DNA of 64,000 bases, taken from NCBI GenBank assembly GCA_025331125.1, contig JAOALB010000051.1, forward strand, positions 62,001 through 126,000. Direction: 5' to 3'. Every line of letters starts with the position of its first letter. The first letter of the stretch is position 1. The notes beneath the pieces were generated by a model. That model did not search any database and was not told the origin of the DNA. It worked only from the letters and a program-made list of their open reading frames with translations. Shown here piece by piece: positions 12,155 to 22,343 of the stretch. The DNA is from Mycogone perniciosa (Eukaryota > Ascomycota > Sordariomycetes > Hypocreales > Hypocreaceae). The translations under genes were made by a program, and so were the position numbers.

Positions 12155-13575
12155 CTACTTCTGGCGCTTGATCGTCTTGTGGGCCATCTCGATCAGCCCG
12201 TCCTTGGCTTCGCTGTCGGGGAAGTCGGCGATCGCGGCAATGGCCTTGTCGGAGTAGTCGTGGGCAAGGGCGCGAGTCTGCTCAATGCCATCGCTCTGGA
12301 GGACAAGCTGGCGGGCCTGTTGACATCCAGTCAGTCAGTCTCTTATTGGTAATTTGAATCTCGAGCATCTCCGAAAAAGCCCTCTCCACTTACCCTCTCA
12401 ACATCACCCTCCCGCTCGAACTTGCGACCGACCAGAGCCCCCAGCTCTGGTATTTGCTTCCAGGCAAACAATAGAGGCGCCGTCGCCAGTCCCAACTCCA
12501 GGTCCGCTCCGGCAGGCTTGCCTAGATCCTTGCCACTTTGCGTGTAGTCAAGCATGTCGTCCACCAGCTGGAACGCCAGACCCAGGTTTCGTCCGTATGA
12601 GTAGGCGGCTTCGACCGTTGTGTTATCGGCATTGCCAAGCAACGCTGCGGCTCGGCAAGACTTGGAAATCAGACTCGCTGTCTTGAGGTATGTCTTTTGC
12701 AGGTAGTAGCTCAGTGTCTCTTCTGACCACTTGGGGCTGCGCTCGTCGCGCTCTGTGTTCTTCAGCTGCATGAATTCGCCCTCAACTAAGTTGGCAATGA
12801 CGGTGGCCAGCAACTCGACAACTTCGGCGTTGCGCAGTCTGGCCAGAGCGACGGATGCCCGGCCCAGAAGAAAATCGCCGGCTAGGACGGCCATCTTGTT
12901 GCCAAACTCCAGATTAGCAGAAGGCGATCCACGCCTTGAAACTGAGTGGTCAATAACATCATCGTGCAACAAAGATGCAGTGTGAATCAACTCAGTGATT
13001 TCTGCCAGCCGTCTTTGGCTCGGTAATATGTCTAGGCTGCCCGACTCCTCATAGGAGCCCAGCATGTTAGCCATTGGGTTGACATCGCTCAAAATCTGGA
13101 CAGGCGATATCGAAGCGTCTATGCTCCTCGACGTCTCCGAGACGATATGTGCGTTTTTGGGACAGAGGTGGGTCGCTCGGGACATGAGCAGCACAATGAG
13201 CGGCCGCATATGTTTGCCCTCGGATTGGGTGTAGTACTTTGCGACTCGATCGAGAGCTGGGTGGCCAGAGCCTAACAGCTTGCGCATATTTCCCGTCATG
13301 AACTTCATTTCCTTGGCGACAGCTCGCAGCGGATCAATTGTCATTGTGTCTTTTGCGGCTCGCTTTGCAACGTTCCCCACCATGTTGGTGGCGACCTGGA
13401 CGGCGGCTGCCCATGCTGAATCTCTTCTTGAGCTCGTGTGTAGGCTTGCCCGGTGTATCCGGGAGGGTTCCCAGCTATTGTTCGTAGGGTAATGGCAGAG
13501 AATGCATGTTGGCGCTGCGATTCTGCCGACCACAACGTCGCGCAGCGCCACAGAGGCTCCCGCTCGGAGCTTCAT
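12155..13575 (-). CDS. Mitochondrial trans-polyprenyl diphosphate synthase (COQ1)
   Basis: Builds the long isoprenoid tail of ubiquinone from IPP and an allylic primer, in the mitochondrion. Minus-strand exons are 13575-12394 and 12316-12155 with a 77-nt intron (donor GTAAGT, acceptor CAACAG), giving 447 residues. The first Asp-rich motif is DDVID (residues 205-209, in TASLLHDDVIDHS) and the second is DDMLD (339-343), followed by GKPAGADLELGLAT. KHMRPLIVLL near 121 binds the diphosphate substrate. The N-terminal 50 residues are basic and hydroxylated, suited to a mitochondrial targeting peptide. The second exon supplies the usual C-terminal helices and ends IKRQK. Two small residues (Ala199, Ser201) lie just before the first Asp motif, consistent with a long-chain product. 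It is divergent from the VMA12-like gene, 508 bp between starts. Hexaprenyl versus decaprenyl specificity cannot be decided here. Confidence 0.94.
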
Positions 13576-14083
13576 CTATGGCGGCTGTGGTGGTGATATC
13601 TTGGTCCTCTGTCAAGAGAAGCGAGAGTTTCGGTATGCCCAGTGTTCCGGAAAAGCCGAAGGGGTCGTTGAGAGTCGGTAAATCGCGCAATTGGACGTTC
13701 GAAGGCGAGTAGATAATATGATGCTGATAAGTTCTTAAAATCGAGCATCGAAACTTTTGCTTTCGGCGGATCAGCCCGGAATGGAACCGCGCGATGCTAG
13801 GGCTGATGGCAGCTTGTTATTGGCTCGCTCCGACGGGATGTTATGCCCTGGAGTCCCGGAAGGGCCCTGTAACTGGAGCGCTATGGCTCACTGTAGCTCA
13901 GGTTGATCAGCGCGCATAATCCGCTGGAGGCTCAGAGCTTCCATCTGCCCCTCCGTCGCCAAAGTTGCTTGGCATGCGGATATCATTCGTGGCCCGGACA
14001 GCTATCTACGACATCTATGCGATTCGAGTCTGCTACCCGACACACACAGGTTCTGATGCATTAGATGCACTGCAATAACAGCC
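13576..14083. promoter_or_regulatory. Divergent promoter region, COQ1/VMA12
   Basis: A 508-bp gap between two start codons facing apart, so it should contain both promoters and 5' leaders. I see no clear TATA box and no recognised operator. No gene is supported in it. Confidence 0.5.
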
Positions 14084-15019
14084 ATGGTGCTTCTCACAAT
14101 GACGCCGTCCATCGTGGACGGATTAAAGAAGCTAGACGAATGGCGCAGCAACGATGCACCAGATGACAGAACACCCGCCGATTCTGAAAAGACCAGCGAA
14201 CCATCGTTGACTGAACCATCAGTTGGCAAGCCTATTTCCCATGGCCAGATCGTCCATCTTTGGAAGAATCTTAGTGCCTTGAAGCTATCGTCAACATCTT
14301 ACAGCCTGGAGAAATTGCTCCAAGGATCTCGTGTCTACATCCCACCTCCTCCACCAAAACCCGAACCGGTTGGTCCATCTAGTCTCTCTCGCTTTCTTTC
14401 GTATTACTGACACCCTACCTCAATCCAGTCCGAAGAGTACAAAGCCCTCATGGCTCGTCTCCGTCGAGAGGAAGATGCCCGCTCCTACGAACGCATGATC
14501 AATCCGCCCCCTCCCCTTGAAACCTTTCGGAACCGCTTCCCCAACGCCGCCCATGCCTTCGCCGAAGTAAACCGTCCCTCTTCGTTCGCAGATATCGGCG
14601 ACGACGATGTAACATACAACGATATCCACCGTCAGGTCATGCTCATCATCAATTTTCTTGTGAGTATAGCTGGCGTTGCGGCTACGCTGTGGGTTGTGGG
14701 CCGTTGGTGGAGTGTGCCTGCTCGGCTATTCCTAGCCATGGGAGGGAGCATCCTCGTGGCGATTGCCGAGGTGGCGGTTTACAATGGCTATATGTGGAGG
14801 ATGGGAGAGGCCAAGCAGAAGCAGGCTGCCGTCAAGGAGGTCAAGGAGGTAGTCAGGACCTGGGTTGTGGGCCAAGAGGACGAGGGTGTTGAAGAAGACG
14901 AGAAGACGGTGCTGCTGGAGACCAAGGAAGAAGAAGGCGATGGGGCCGTGAGAAAGAGAACAGCAAGAACAACAGGCGACTCCTCACCTTCATGGTGTAA
15001 GTGTGCGCATAACGAATGA
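14084..15019 (+). CDS. V-ATPase assembly factor, VMA12/VPH2-like
   Basis: ER membrane protein family needed to assemble the V0 sector of the vacuolar H+-ATPase. Exons are 14084-14368 and 14429-15019, with a 60-nt intron (donor GTTGGT, branch TACTGAC, acceptor CCAG); 311-nt-scale exons give 291 residues. The splice restores the family-typical stretch PPPPPKPEP then EEYKALMARLRREED. Two membrane spans follow, VMLIINFLVSIAGVAATLWV and the segment beginning FLAMGGSILVAIAEV, near residues 165-220, after which the tail is charged and cytosolic. The last codons run through a sequence resembling a donor (GTAAGT at 15000), so a short terminal intron and a slightly different C terminus are possible. 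Divergent from COQ1. Confidence 0.85.
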
Positions 15020-15591
15020 TGATGATGATGACCTTGGATGCCGCTTTGTCTTGTCACGATCTTGCGACACTACTAATGGTGTGACGTGAACGGTAGATCT
15101 TGGTCGTCGCACCATATATTTTTGCACCAAACAAAGGGTGTTTTCCCATTCACAATAATTCAAGGTGTCTTGGGAGTAAAAGTAGTACTGATAATTCGAT
15201 TTGTGTTTGGCGCAACTGACGTACATACTTACTCGTACACACATGTGACATCGCGTAAAGTGCATGCAGTCGCGTCTTCACGCGTTCTCCAAAGTATGTG
15301 TGGGGCTGTCTTGTCTTGTCTACGGAGTGCGTACGGAGTACTCCACGACCACCTCATGTCTCTTCAATACATCTGTTAATTTTTTCTCGCTCTTTGGTCT
15401 GCGCATATAATTCTTTCTCCACACTCTTTACGACGGTCATGATAGGTAGAAGCTGTCGAATTTCTTTTCTGGAAAAGTCCTGTCGTGGAGCGAAATCCGA
15501 TCCGACGCGTTGATCTTCAAGTCCCTCACGACTTTCGCCATCCCTTCAAGCTTATCCAGGTCAAGACAACTTGCGACTAGACGTCGCCGCA
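15020..15591. other. Intergenic, with TACGGAGTAC motif copies
   Basis: No gene seen. It contains a TGA/ATG-rich repeat (ATGATGATGATGA) right after the VMA12 stop and a run with two close copies of a TACGGAGT element at 15321-15344. The last 100 bases should be the promoter and leader of the ESCO-like gene. Confidence 0.55.
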
Positions 15592-16480
15592 ATGGTCAAT
15601 TCATCGCCGGAATACTTGATGTATGATTCCATGTCATCTGTCCTTGTTTCTGCTCCATTGGGGCTAACCTACTTCTAGAAAAAAGCCGGGATTACTCCAT
15701 TTACGAAAACGAGAGAAGCCGTTGAAGACCTATGGTAGACGGACCTCGTCCACCCCTGAAGCACGCAGCGAGCCACCATCAAAAAAGCCACGTTTGGCGA
15801 GCGTGGAAGCACAGCATGGACCTTTAATTCCGTCTCGAGATGATGTTGAGGCCCCGAAACCGAACCCTACGGTAGAACACAAAGCGAAGGAAGAACTCCC
15901 AGCATCGGCCAAGAAGGATGAAGCAGGTGCCAAAAAGGGCTCAATAATGAACTATTTTAAACCAAAGATCCCCAAATCTCAAGATACGCCCCCTTGTCAG
16001 CCAACGGAGTCATTATCGAGCGAGCCAACGCCTCCATCATCGCCTGCACGAGAAGTACACCTGAAACGGAAACCACGATTGCTGAAGATCCGAGCGCTCC
16101 CCAATTCATCAGACGGTCATACGGATGCCTCTGAAAACGAAGATGAGCATGGTCAAATTGGATCTGGGCATAGTGGAGAGGGTAGTGAGGATGATTGCAA
16201 CGAAGGAGCTGAGAGGGATCCATCCAACAATGGGGATGACGTCCCGAGTCCACGGCGGGACAATAGGAGAGTGAAGGAGACGATACGAAGCGGGTTTACC
16301 AAGCACAGGTCATCACCAGGAATTCAGACCACGCTAAATATTTCTACTCAGGCTGCATTCTCCGAGTGCAAGGTCTGTGATACGGTGTGGAACCCCCTTT
16401 ACCCCGATGATGTGAAATATCATACGAAGAGACACAAGGCTGTGCTACGGACACAAAAAAGGAAGTTGGATGACTTATGA
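15592..16480 (+). CDS. ESCO-type zinc-finger protein lacking acetyltransferase domain
   Basis: Relative of Eco1/ESCO cohesin acetyltransferases, keeping only the N-terminal part. Exons are 15592-15620 and 15679-16480, with a 58-nt intron (donor GTATGA, acceptor TTCTAG), giving 276 residues. The first exon encodes MVNSSPEYL; the splice yields IKKPGLLHLRKREKPLKTYG, a fungal Eco1-like start. A PIP-like motif, KGSIMNYF (residues 96-103), precedes a long acidic, Ser-rich linker. A zinc finger of C-x2-C-x14-H-x3-H spacing (Cys240, Cys243, His258, His262) lies at the very end, followed by a short basic tail and a stop. In full-length family members an acetyltransferase domain of roughly 150 residues follows the finger; here neither the protein nor the 600 bp downstream shows one. 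The position 1 Gln of a canonical PIP box is Lys. It may be a scaffold-like paralogue. Confidence 0.8.
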
Positions 16481-17096
16481 ACCAAAGTTGTGTATACCCC
16501 AGATAGATATGCGAATAGGATAATATTGTTTTAGACTCGATGGATTTGATTGGTTTCGATGAACATGGAACTTTCAATTTTGGCATCTAACTGGCAGACC
16601 AACCTCAAGCTCGAACAGTTAGGGGGGCATTTCCATGACTCATCATGCCTACAGACATGATTTCGGGCTCATAATCATTGAGTATTGGCTAGGGAAAATG
16701 CTTGGTGCCAGTAATCTTTTGGAGAGGTGCGATCAGAAGTGCTCAATGGCTATAAGTGCTGCCTTACAATGCTGCCTTATAAGCTCCCCCTGAATCACTG
16801 TCCGAGGAAAGAGGAAAGAGCTACCAGACCACATGCATCCAAGAAAGGAAGCCTTAGGAACCTAAGCACTACGAGAAATTCTCACACATTTCAACCCCAG
16901 AGTTCTGCCACCACCTGCGAATTGACCTCAGAAGGTAGCAGAGGGCTCATCTCTTCACCCATTATTACCTCCAACAACTGTTCTACCAACCCCGACAGTT
17001 GCATCAATCCCTTCCTCCTCTTGTCCATCATCAAGCCGCCTCTTTGTCAAAGCATTGCCCCATCATTGGGTTCCCAACAGCGTCCAGTCTCTCGGA
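16481..17096. other. Intergenic, no gene seen
   Basis: Gap between the ESCO-like gene and the RBR gene. It presumably holds the RBR promoter and leader. Open frames here have no family features. Confidence 0.55.
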
Positions 17097-18832
17097 ATGG
17101 CACTCCCTCTGGCTGATGCGCGGACACTCCAGCTGGCACTCAAGCTGCAACTTGATGAGCTGGGAGATATGATCGGCCAAAGAAAAGGGAAGGGCCGTCA
17201 AGCAGAACCCCCTGATTTCGACACCGCTGTAGATCTCCTCAAGGATGAGCTCGAGGCAGAAGCTCAATTCCTACAAGATCAGTTACTATGCAGAAGCATC
17301 GCCCGAGCCGTTCAGTCCGATAGCGAGGCGATCAATGACGTCCTCCGAGAAGAGGATCAAGCTCGTCGTGATCGAGAGGTGGCAATTGAGGATGGCTGGC
17401 CAGGAAGGCAATGTGCCCATGCCCGCTGCTGCTCCAGCACTTCCGGCCGCACAACCAGCGAGGGAAAACCAACTGGCCGATGAAGGAACTGGTGCGAGGA
17501 CCAGGATTCATCCCAATCAACAGCAAACTAAAGCTTCAAGCAGCTCACAGGTGCCAGTCAAACCTCAAGCTGCAAGCAAGGCTCAAGTTCTGAATAAACC
17601 TCTGGTTCCAAACAAACCTCAAGCTCCAATCAAGCCTCAGGCTCCAATCAAGCCTCAGGCTCCAATCAAGCCTCAGGCTCCAATCAAGCCCCAAGCTCCC
17701 GGCAATTTGCAGTTACCAAACAAGCCTCAGACTCCAAGCGGTCATCAGCCTACGGGCGAGCGTCAAGTCCCACGCAAACTTCAAGCTTCAAGCGTGCCAG
17801 AGGTCCCAAGCAAACGCCAGGCCGTCGGCATTGAGCAGAATCCCAACACACCACGCCGGGCTGATTCAGGTTCTCCTGAGCAAGCTAAATCCTTGGCATC
17901 AGTGGCAGGGCAGAAACGGGCACATACTCCTGATGAAGATGCGGGCCAGACGATTGACTGCATTTGTTGTGGAGACCCTCAGACTGTCTCCAACATTGCC
18001 CATTGTCCATGCTCGCATCCCTACTGCCGCAAATGTCTCTCTACCTTGTTCCAGTTGGCGTTGACGGATGAATCTCTGTTTCCTCCCCGATGCTGTGGCA
18101 AACCAATCCCTCTCGAAGACTACCGAAACATCTTGTCGCCAAAGCTAGCAGGAGAGTTCAAGGCAAAGGAGATTGAATTCACAACTCCCAACCGGACATA
18201 CTGCCATCGACCTAAATGTTCGACTTTCATCCCACCCAAGTTTATCAGAAACGAGATTGCCACTTGCGTTCGCTGCGCGGCAAAGACTTGCGTGAGTTGC
18301 AAGGGTGCTATGCACCAGCAAGGAGATTGTCTAGAAGTCAGCACGACACAGACTGTTCTTCGTGTTGCCAAGGAGAGTGGATGGCAGCGCTGCTTCTCCT
18401 GTCACAGAGTCGTGGAATTAGACTTTGGATGCAATCATATGAGTGGGTAAGCCTTTACTTGCGTGTTGAAATATGAAGGCTAACAGGGCCGAAGCATGCC
18501 GCTGCAGAGCTGAATTCTGCTACAAATGTGGTGTCCAATGGAAGAAGTGCTCATGTTCCCTATGGGATGAACAAAATCTCCTCCGTATGGCAAATGCCAG
18601 AGTTGACAGAGACCCGAATGCGCGAAATTTACAGGGCGAGAGGCGAGTTGAGGCCGTCGCTAGGGCAATGGAGGTTCTCATCAACGATGAAGACTGTAAT
18701 CATGACCATTGGAAACGTCAAAGGGGACCGCACGATTGCGACATATGCTACGATACGTTGCCATATTTCATCTATGAATGTATCGGATGTCAGTTGCAGG
18801 CATGCGGGCAATGCCGATTTAACCGCACATAG
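17097..18832 (+). CDS. RBR-type E3 ubiquitin ligase, frameshifted
   Basis: RING-between-RING ligase that transfers ubiquitin through a RING2 cysteine. It starts at the ATG of MALPLADART. Near 17384 the frame breaks: the first frame reads LREEDQARRDREVA and the next register continues LRMAGQEG, so one A must be skipped at 17384/17385. A second exon begins at 18495; using donor GTGGGT at 18443 and acceptor AAG at 18494 gives CNHMTCRCRAEFCYKCG, the RING2 consensus, with a CTAAC branch site in between. The corrected protein is 560 residues: coiled N terminus; repeat of PQAPIK near 176-200; RING1 starting CICCGDPQ near 288; IBR; RING2; then a C-terminal Cys-rich segment (CDICYDTLPYF...CRFNRT) typical of fungal RBRs. 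As read, the frameshift ends translation at 17483. It may be an assembly error or a real null allele. Confidence 0.75.
17623..17694 (+). repeat. 18-bp minisatellite, 4 units, in the RBR gene
   Basis: Four near-perfect tandem copies of an 18-bp unit (GCTCCAATCAAGCCTCAG) encode APIKPQ. Degenerate copies flank it on both sides (KPQ, KPL, NKPQ). The period is a multiple of three, so copy-number change keeps frame. It lies in the linker between the N terminus and RING1. Confidence 0.92.
18443..18494 (+). other. Intron in RING2 of the RBR gene
   Basis: A 52-nt intron with donor GTGGGT and acceptor GAAG; CTAAC at about 18480 is the likely branch. A stronger-looking donor GTAAGC lies 4 nt downstream, with an acceptor AACAG at 18486, but that pair inserts four extra residues and breaks the CNHMTCRC spacing, so I prefer the first pair. 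Confidence 0.65.
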
Positions 18833-19223
18833 GGACGATGAGAGGTCTATCGAATAATTGGTGATGGAAATGAAATTTTATAGGTGAATAGCCTGATTGT
18901 GCGGCGAGGTTGCTTGTTGGTGTCTTGGAGGCCTGATCTGCTGTTTGAATGTTGATTCGTTTTATTGATTGGGTGGCAAGGCTTGAAATGAAGGGACGAA
19001 AGGGTTTGATATTTTTTGTACCGATATAAGATAGAAAGATGGCTTCATATTAGTAGTAGCTTATTTGTTCAGAACACTTTATCATGTGGTCCATTGCGAG
19101 TGAAGAATCTGTGTGAACATAATAATAATTGTCAACTTGCTAGTCGAAAACAGTCTGCGCAAAAGATGGGTTTGTTATTGTAACAAGCGACATTCTGATT
19201 TCATTGTTAGCCATTCAGTAATC
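18833..19223. other. Convergent 3' intergenic region
   Basis: AT-rich gap between the RBR gene and the GT32 gene, both ending here. It presumably holds the 3' UTRs. I see no gene. Confidence 0.6.
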
Positions 19224-20345
19224 TCATTCATGCTTTTGCTCTTCATTATGACCCAGATGCGAATCGTCAATGGCAATAAGACCCTCATTATACATGTGTC
19301 TCGCAACAGAATACACAGCCCGAGCAAAGTTGCTCCTCCTCTCCAAGACGTAGCGTGGAGTGATGTGTTTAAAACCCTCGATATCAGCGCCAAATCGGAA
19401 AGGGTTGAAGGCGTGGAGAAGGTATGTTTTGGACCAGTCGCGCGACCAGTCGGGAAAATCATAGGGATGATCCCAACGATCATTGAAGCTCTCCTCGTGC
19501 GAGGGTAGCGGATTCACCTGTTTGATGTGCTCGAGGTTGGATGGGGTATCGGCATGGACGGCAAAGAGCATGGAATTGTCCTCGGGTGTCCAACTTCCAG
19601 GGGCAAAGGCCTCGCGCTCCATAATGAGCATCTCGCCAGGCTCGGAGACAAGGCGCTCTCCGAATTTGGTGATGACTTCATTGCTGTGGGTTGTCCAGCC
19701 GCCGGTGTATGCCTGGTGCATGCCCTTCATCCATAACTCGATCATCTTGCCGCCCTTGACAGACATGAAGGCGCCGCTGTTGACCTGGCCTTCATGTTGT
19801 CGTCCGCCAATAGCCTTGAAGCCGCTCTCGCGCAGAATCTTCATGTCGCGCAGGGGGTAGACGTCAAAGTCGATATACACGCCACCGAAATCGTGCACGG
19901 CTTTGACTCGCACGAAGTCTGATCTATGCTCCATGGCCTTGATCTCCTTGCCATTGTCTGCGTGTGTCGGCACAGTGACGTAGTTTATGCTGATTCCCGG
20001 AATGTCGAAGACGAGCTTGCTCCATTTCCCGGAGGAGCCGTCACGACTGCGAGCAACGACATCGGGATTTGCGTTGGTATGGAGGAAGATGGTGTGCGGG
20101 CGCCAGAAATACCAGGCGCTGTAGATGGAGAGGTAGTGCTTGAATTCGAAGCTGATGTCAGAGGCAGTGTCGCTGAGGACGTAGACGAAGTGCGCTTGGT
20201 TGGGAATATAGCCGTCGTCGCCTTGCGAGATGTCGAGCTTGGAGGATCGCGGGTAATAGTAATAGGAACGGGAGATGAGAAGCAGCAAGAGAGAGAGGGA
20301 GGCGATGGCAGGGATCAGGACCTTGAAGGGGATGCGCAGCATCAT
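19224..20345 (-). CDS. GT32-family glycosyltransferase (Och1/MIPC-like)
   Basis: Golgi-type glycosyltransferase with the sugar-nucleotide-binding DXD motif. A single exon of 373 residues starts at the tandem ATG (MMLRIPFKVL); the frame is open further upstream but has no ATG there. A hydrophobic segment at about residues 9-25 is a type II signal anchor. The DXD motif is YIDFDVYPL (Asp159, Asp161), preceded by the family block SDFVRVKAVHDFGGVY. Other GT32 hallmarks are PNQAHFVYV near the start of the catalytic domain and GGWTTHSNEV. The acceptor (mannan, mannosylinositol-phosphoceramide or other) cannot be assigned. It is divergent from the surface-protein gene, 631 bp between start codons. 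Confidence 0.88.
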   Translation of the reverse strand: MMLRIPFKVLIPAIASLSLLLLLISRSYYYYPRSSKLDISQGDDGYIPNQAHFVYVLSDTASDISFEFKHYLSIYSAWYFWRPHTIFLHTNANPDVVARSRDGSSGKWSKLVFDIPGISINYVTVPTHADNGKEIKAMEHRSDFVRVKAVHDFGGVYIDFDVYPLRDMKILRESGFKAIGGRQHEGQVNSGAFMSVKGGKMIELWMKGMHQAYTGGWTTHSNEVITKFGERLVSEPGEMLIMEREAFAPGSWTPEDNSMLFAVHADTPSNLEHIKQVNPLPSHEESFNDRWDHPYDFPDWSRDWSKTYLLHAFNPFRFGADIEGFKHITPRYVLERRSNFARAVYSVARHMYNEGLIAIDDSHLGHNEEQKHE

Positions 20346-20976
20346 GGTAGGGATTGCGCGATCATTGCTTCTGTTACAGCGCAATGTCTTGGTCTTCTTT
20401 TTGCTTCAAGAAAACATCTTCTTCCCTCCATCTTCAGCCCTCACTCAAGATACGTCACCTTGGGACAGAGTACGGAGTACTTCACAGCTATCGCCAAGCT
20501 TCAGCTTGAGCGAGAATAACGCCCTCTCGTTGGTTCAGTTACGCACGACAAGGGCTCATTCTTCGCACGCGCCTGAGGCCCCGCTGCGTTTTCTGCTTCG
20601 TGATAGGACGCCGCGGTTACACTGCATTGTCCAACCAATAGTGGCGATGATGGTTGGTGTCTCAAGGCTATTGCGTTTTGCTGGGCGGCTACGTGAAGGC
20701 ACGATATGGGACAGAAACCCATAAGGTGTGGTTGCAGGACCCATGTTTATATATAGTGTTCAAGTTATTAATAAATGACCTGTCAAAGCTGTCGAGTGTC
20801 TGTCTAATAATACGGCCATGTCTGCTCGCCGCACTTGGTGGTTTCCTTTCCATCGTCTTCATCTACTTCATTATATAGTGTTCCACAGGCCTTGAGGTGC
20901 GACATCTCTCACCCCTATTTCCACATCCAAAAGACGTTGGATATTAGGCGAAAGGCTCACTCAGGCTCGAGTCGAC
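20346..20976. promoter_or_regulatory. Divergent promoter region, GT32/surface protein
   Basis: A 631-bp gap between two outward-facing start codons. It carries a TACGGAGTAC element at 20471-20480. No recognised TATA box or operator, and no gene. Confidence 0.5.
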
Positions 20977-22001
20977 ATGATCCTTACAAACCAGAAGGGC
21001 ACTTCTCTTGGCCCCCTCACGACAACATGGTCTGTACCCGATACCTGCAGTCTCTTCATGGTCTACTGTTCGACATGTGAAAACGCTTGGATGGCTCAGT
21101 CGTGCAGCACAGCAAACGGAGGAGCACCACGGGATAATACGGAGTGCTGGCCGCCAGCCCGTTCAGGAGTCGCCTCTCCCACCTGGCCCTTCAATGGTTG
21201 GGGCTTTTATTCGCCAGGACTGGCGTGTCCCTCTGGATACACCACTGCTTGTACAGCAGTCTTCGGACAACGGCCAGACTGGGATGTGCAGTTCAATATC
21301 TATGAGAGCGAAACTGCCGTGGGCTGTTGTCCAACGTATGTCGATCCTCAGAATGTTGGGTGGGATCAAGGTTCACTAACAACCGATGTAATGTCTCACA
21401 AACAGGGGCTTCGCATGTTCCAATCTCAATGGCAATACCTGTATTGTCACGGCTACAACCACTATAGCTGTTCAAACCGCAGCGTGCCTTGGAACAGACA
21501 TCATCAATTCTGCAACGCGAACGTTTCCAGATCTCATTACACGAACGTTGACTAGTACAGCCACCGACTTTGTGTCTATCCAAACATCTATCCGGACCAT
21601 GATCCTCTTTGCGCCGCTGTATCAACTCAACTTTCGGGCCATCGACTTGCCTTCCAAACCGATAACCACAGGTGCCTCCAAGACGAGCGACACCGAAGCG
21701 TCAACTACGACGTCTTCGGAAATGTCTCAAGGCGGCTTGTCAACTGGTGCCAAAGCAGGGATCAGCGTTGGCGTCGGCATTGTCGTCTTCGGGCTTCTTG
21801 TTGTTGTGGCGATTTTATTCCGGAGACGATGGAACGCCCGCCGCCCCCAAGCATATGAGGCCCAACTTGCCAGAGGACCAGAACACACAGGGAGGATCTG
21901 TAGTAAAACCAGCGACGCAACACCAAGTGTATGAGATGCCTTATACTCCAGCTCCGGTGGAATTGACTGGTGACTCATACGATCGTAATGGAATGAGGTA
22001 A
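20977..22001 (+). CDS. Cys-rich single-pass surface protein, frameshifted at C-end
   Basis: Member of a fungal family of Cys-rich surface proteins of unknown role. Exons are 20977-21335 and 21406 onward, with a 70-nt intron (donor GTATGT, acceptor AACAG). The ectodomain holds LGPLTTTW, CWPP, WGFYSPGLACP and AVGCCPTGFACS, all typical of the family. A Ser/Thr-rich stalk, GLSTGAKAGISVGVGIV and the single membrane span follow, then RRRW. In the plain reading the frame ends at 21934 (295 residues). If one G of the GGG at 21890-21892 is skipped, the tail instead reads HTGGSVVKPATQHQVYEMP and ends at 22001 (317 residues). That tail resembles the acidic cytosolic tails of relatives. There is no N-terminal signal peptide; the first residues MILTNQKGTSLGPL are usual in the family. 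It is divergent from GT32. Confidence 0.78.
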
Positions 22002-22343
22002 GTGACGAGCAAGCAATGATCGAAAGGAGCTCGGGGTTGTTGACGGGGGTTGATGCAATTAATGGTTCCCACGCACGGCATAATACCAGTATAGAGTTGT
22101 ATTGAAAATACCATGAGCAAGCCGAAAAGAACAACAGGAGAATGTTGCACCATGAATAGTCGCGTTGAATCATATTCGATGGTATCTCTACCCTCTGAAA
22201 CCCTAGACATCATCCAAGTGGATATTTCATCTAGATAGTAAGAATTGAATCGAGATGGTCGCAAATACGATCCATATTCCACAACCGAGCAACGCCATCG
22301 CTATACAAACAAGACCCTACCCCGTTGACCCAATGTCAGTCCA
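22002..22343. other. Convergent 3' intergenic region
   Basis: Gap between the surface-protein and ELYS-like genes, both ending here. It has no supported gene. Confidence 0.6.
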
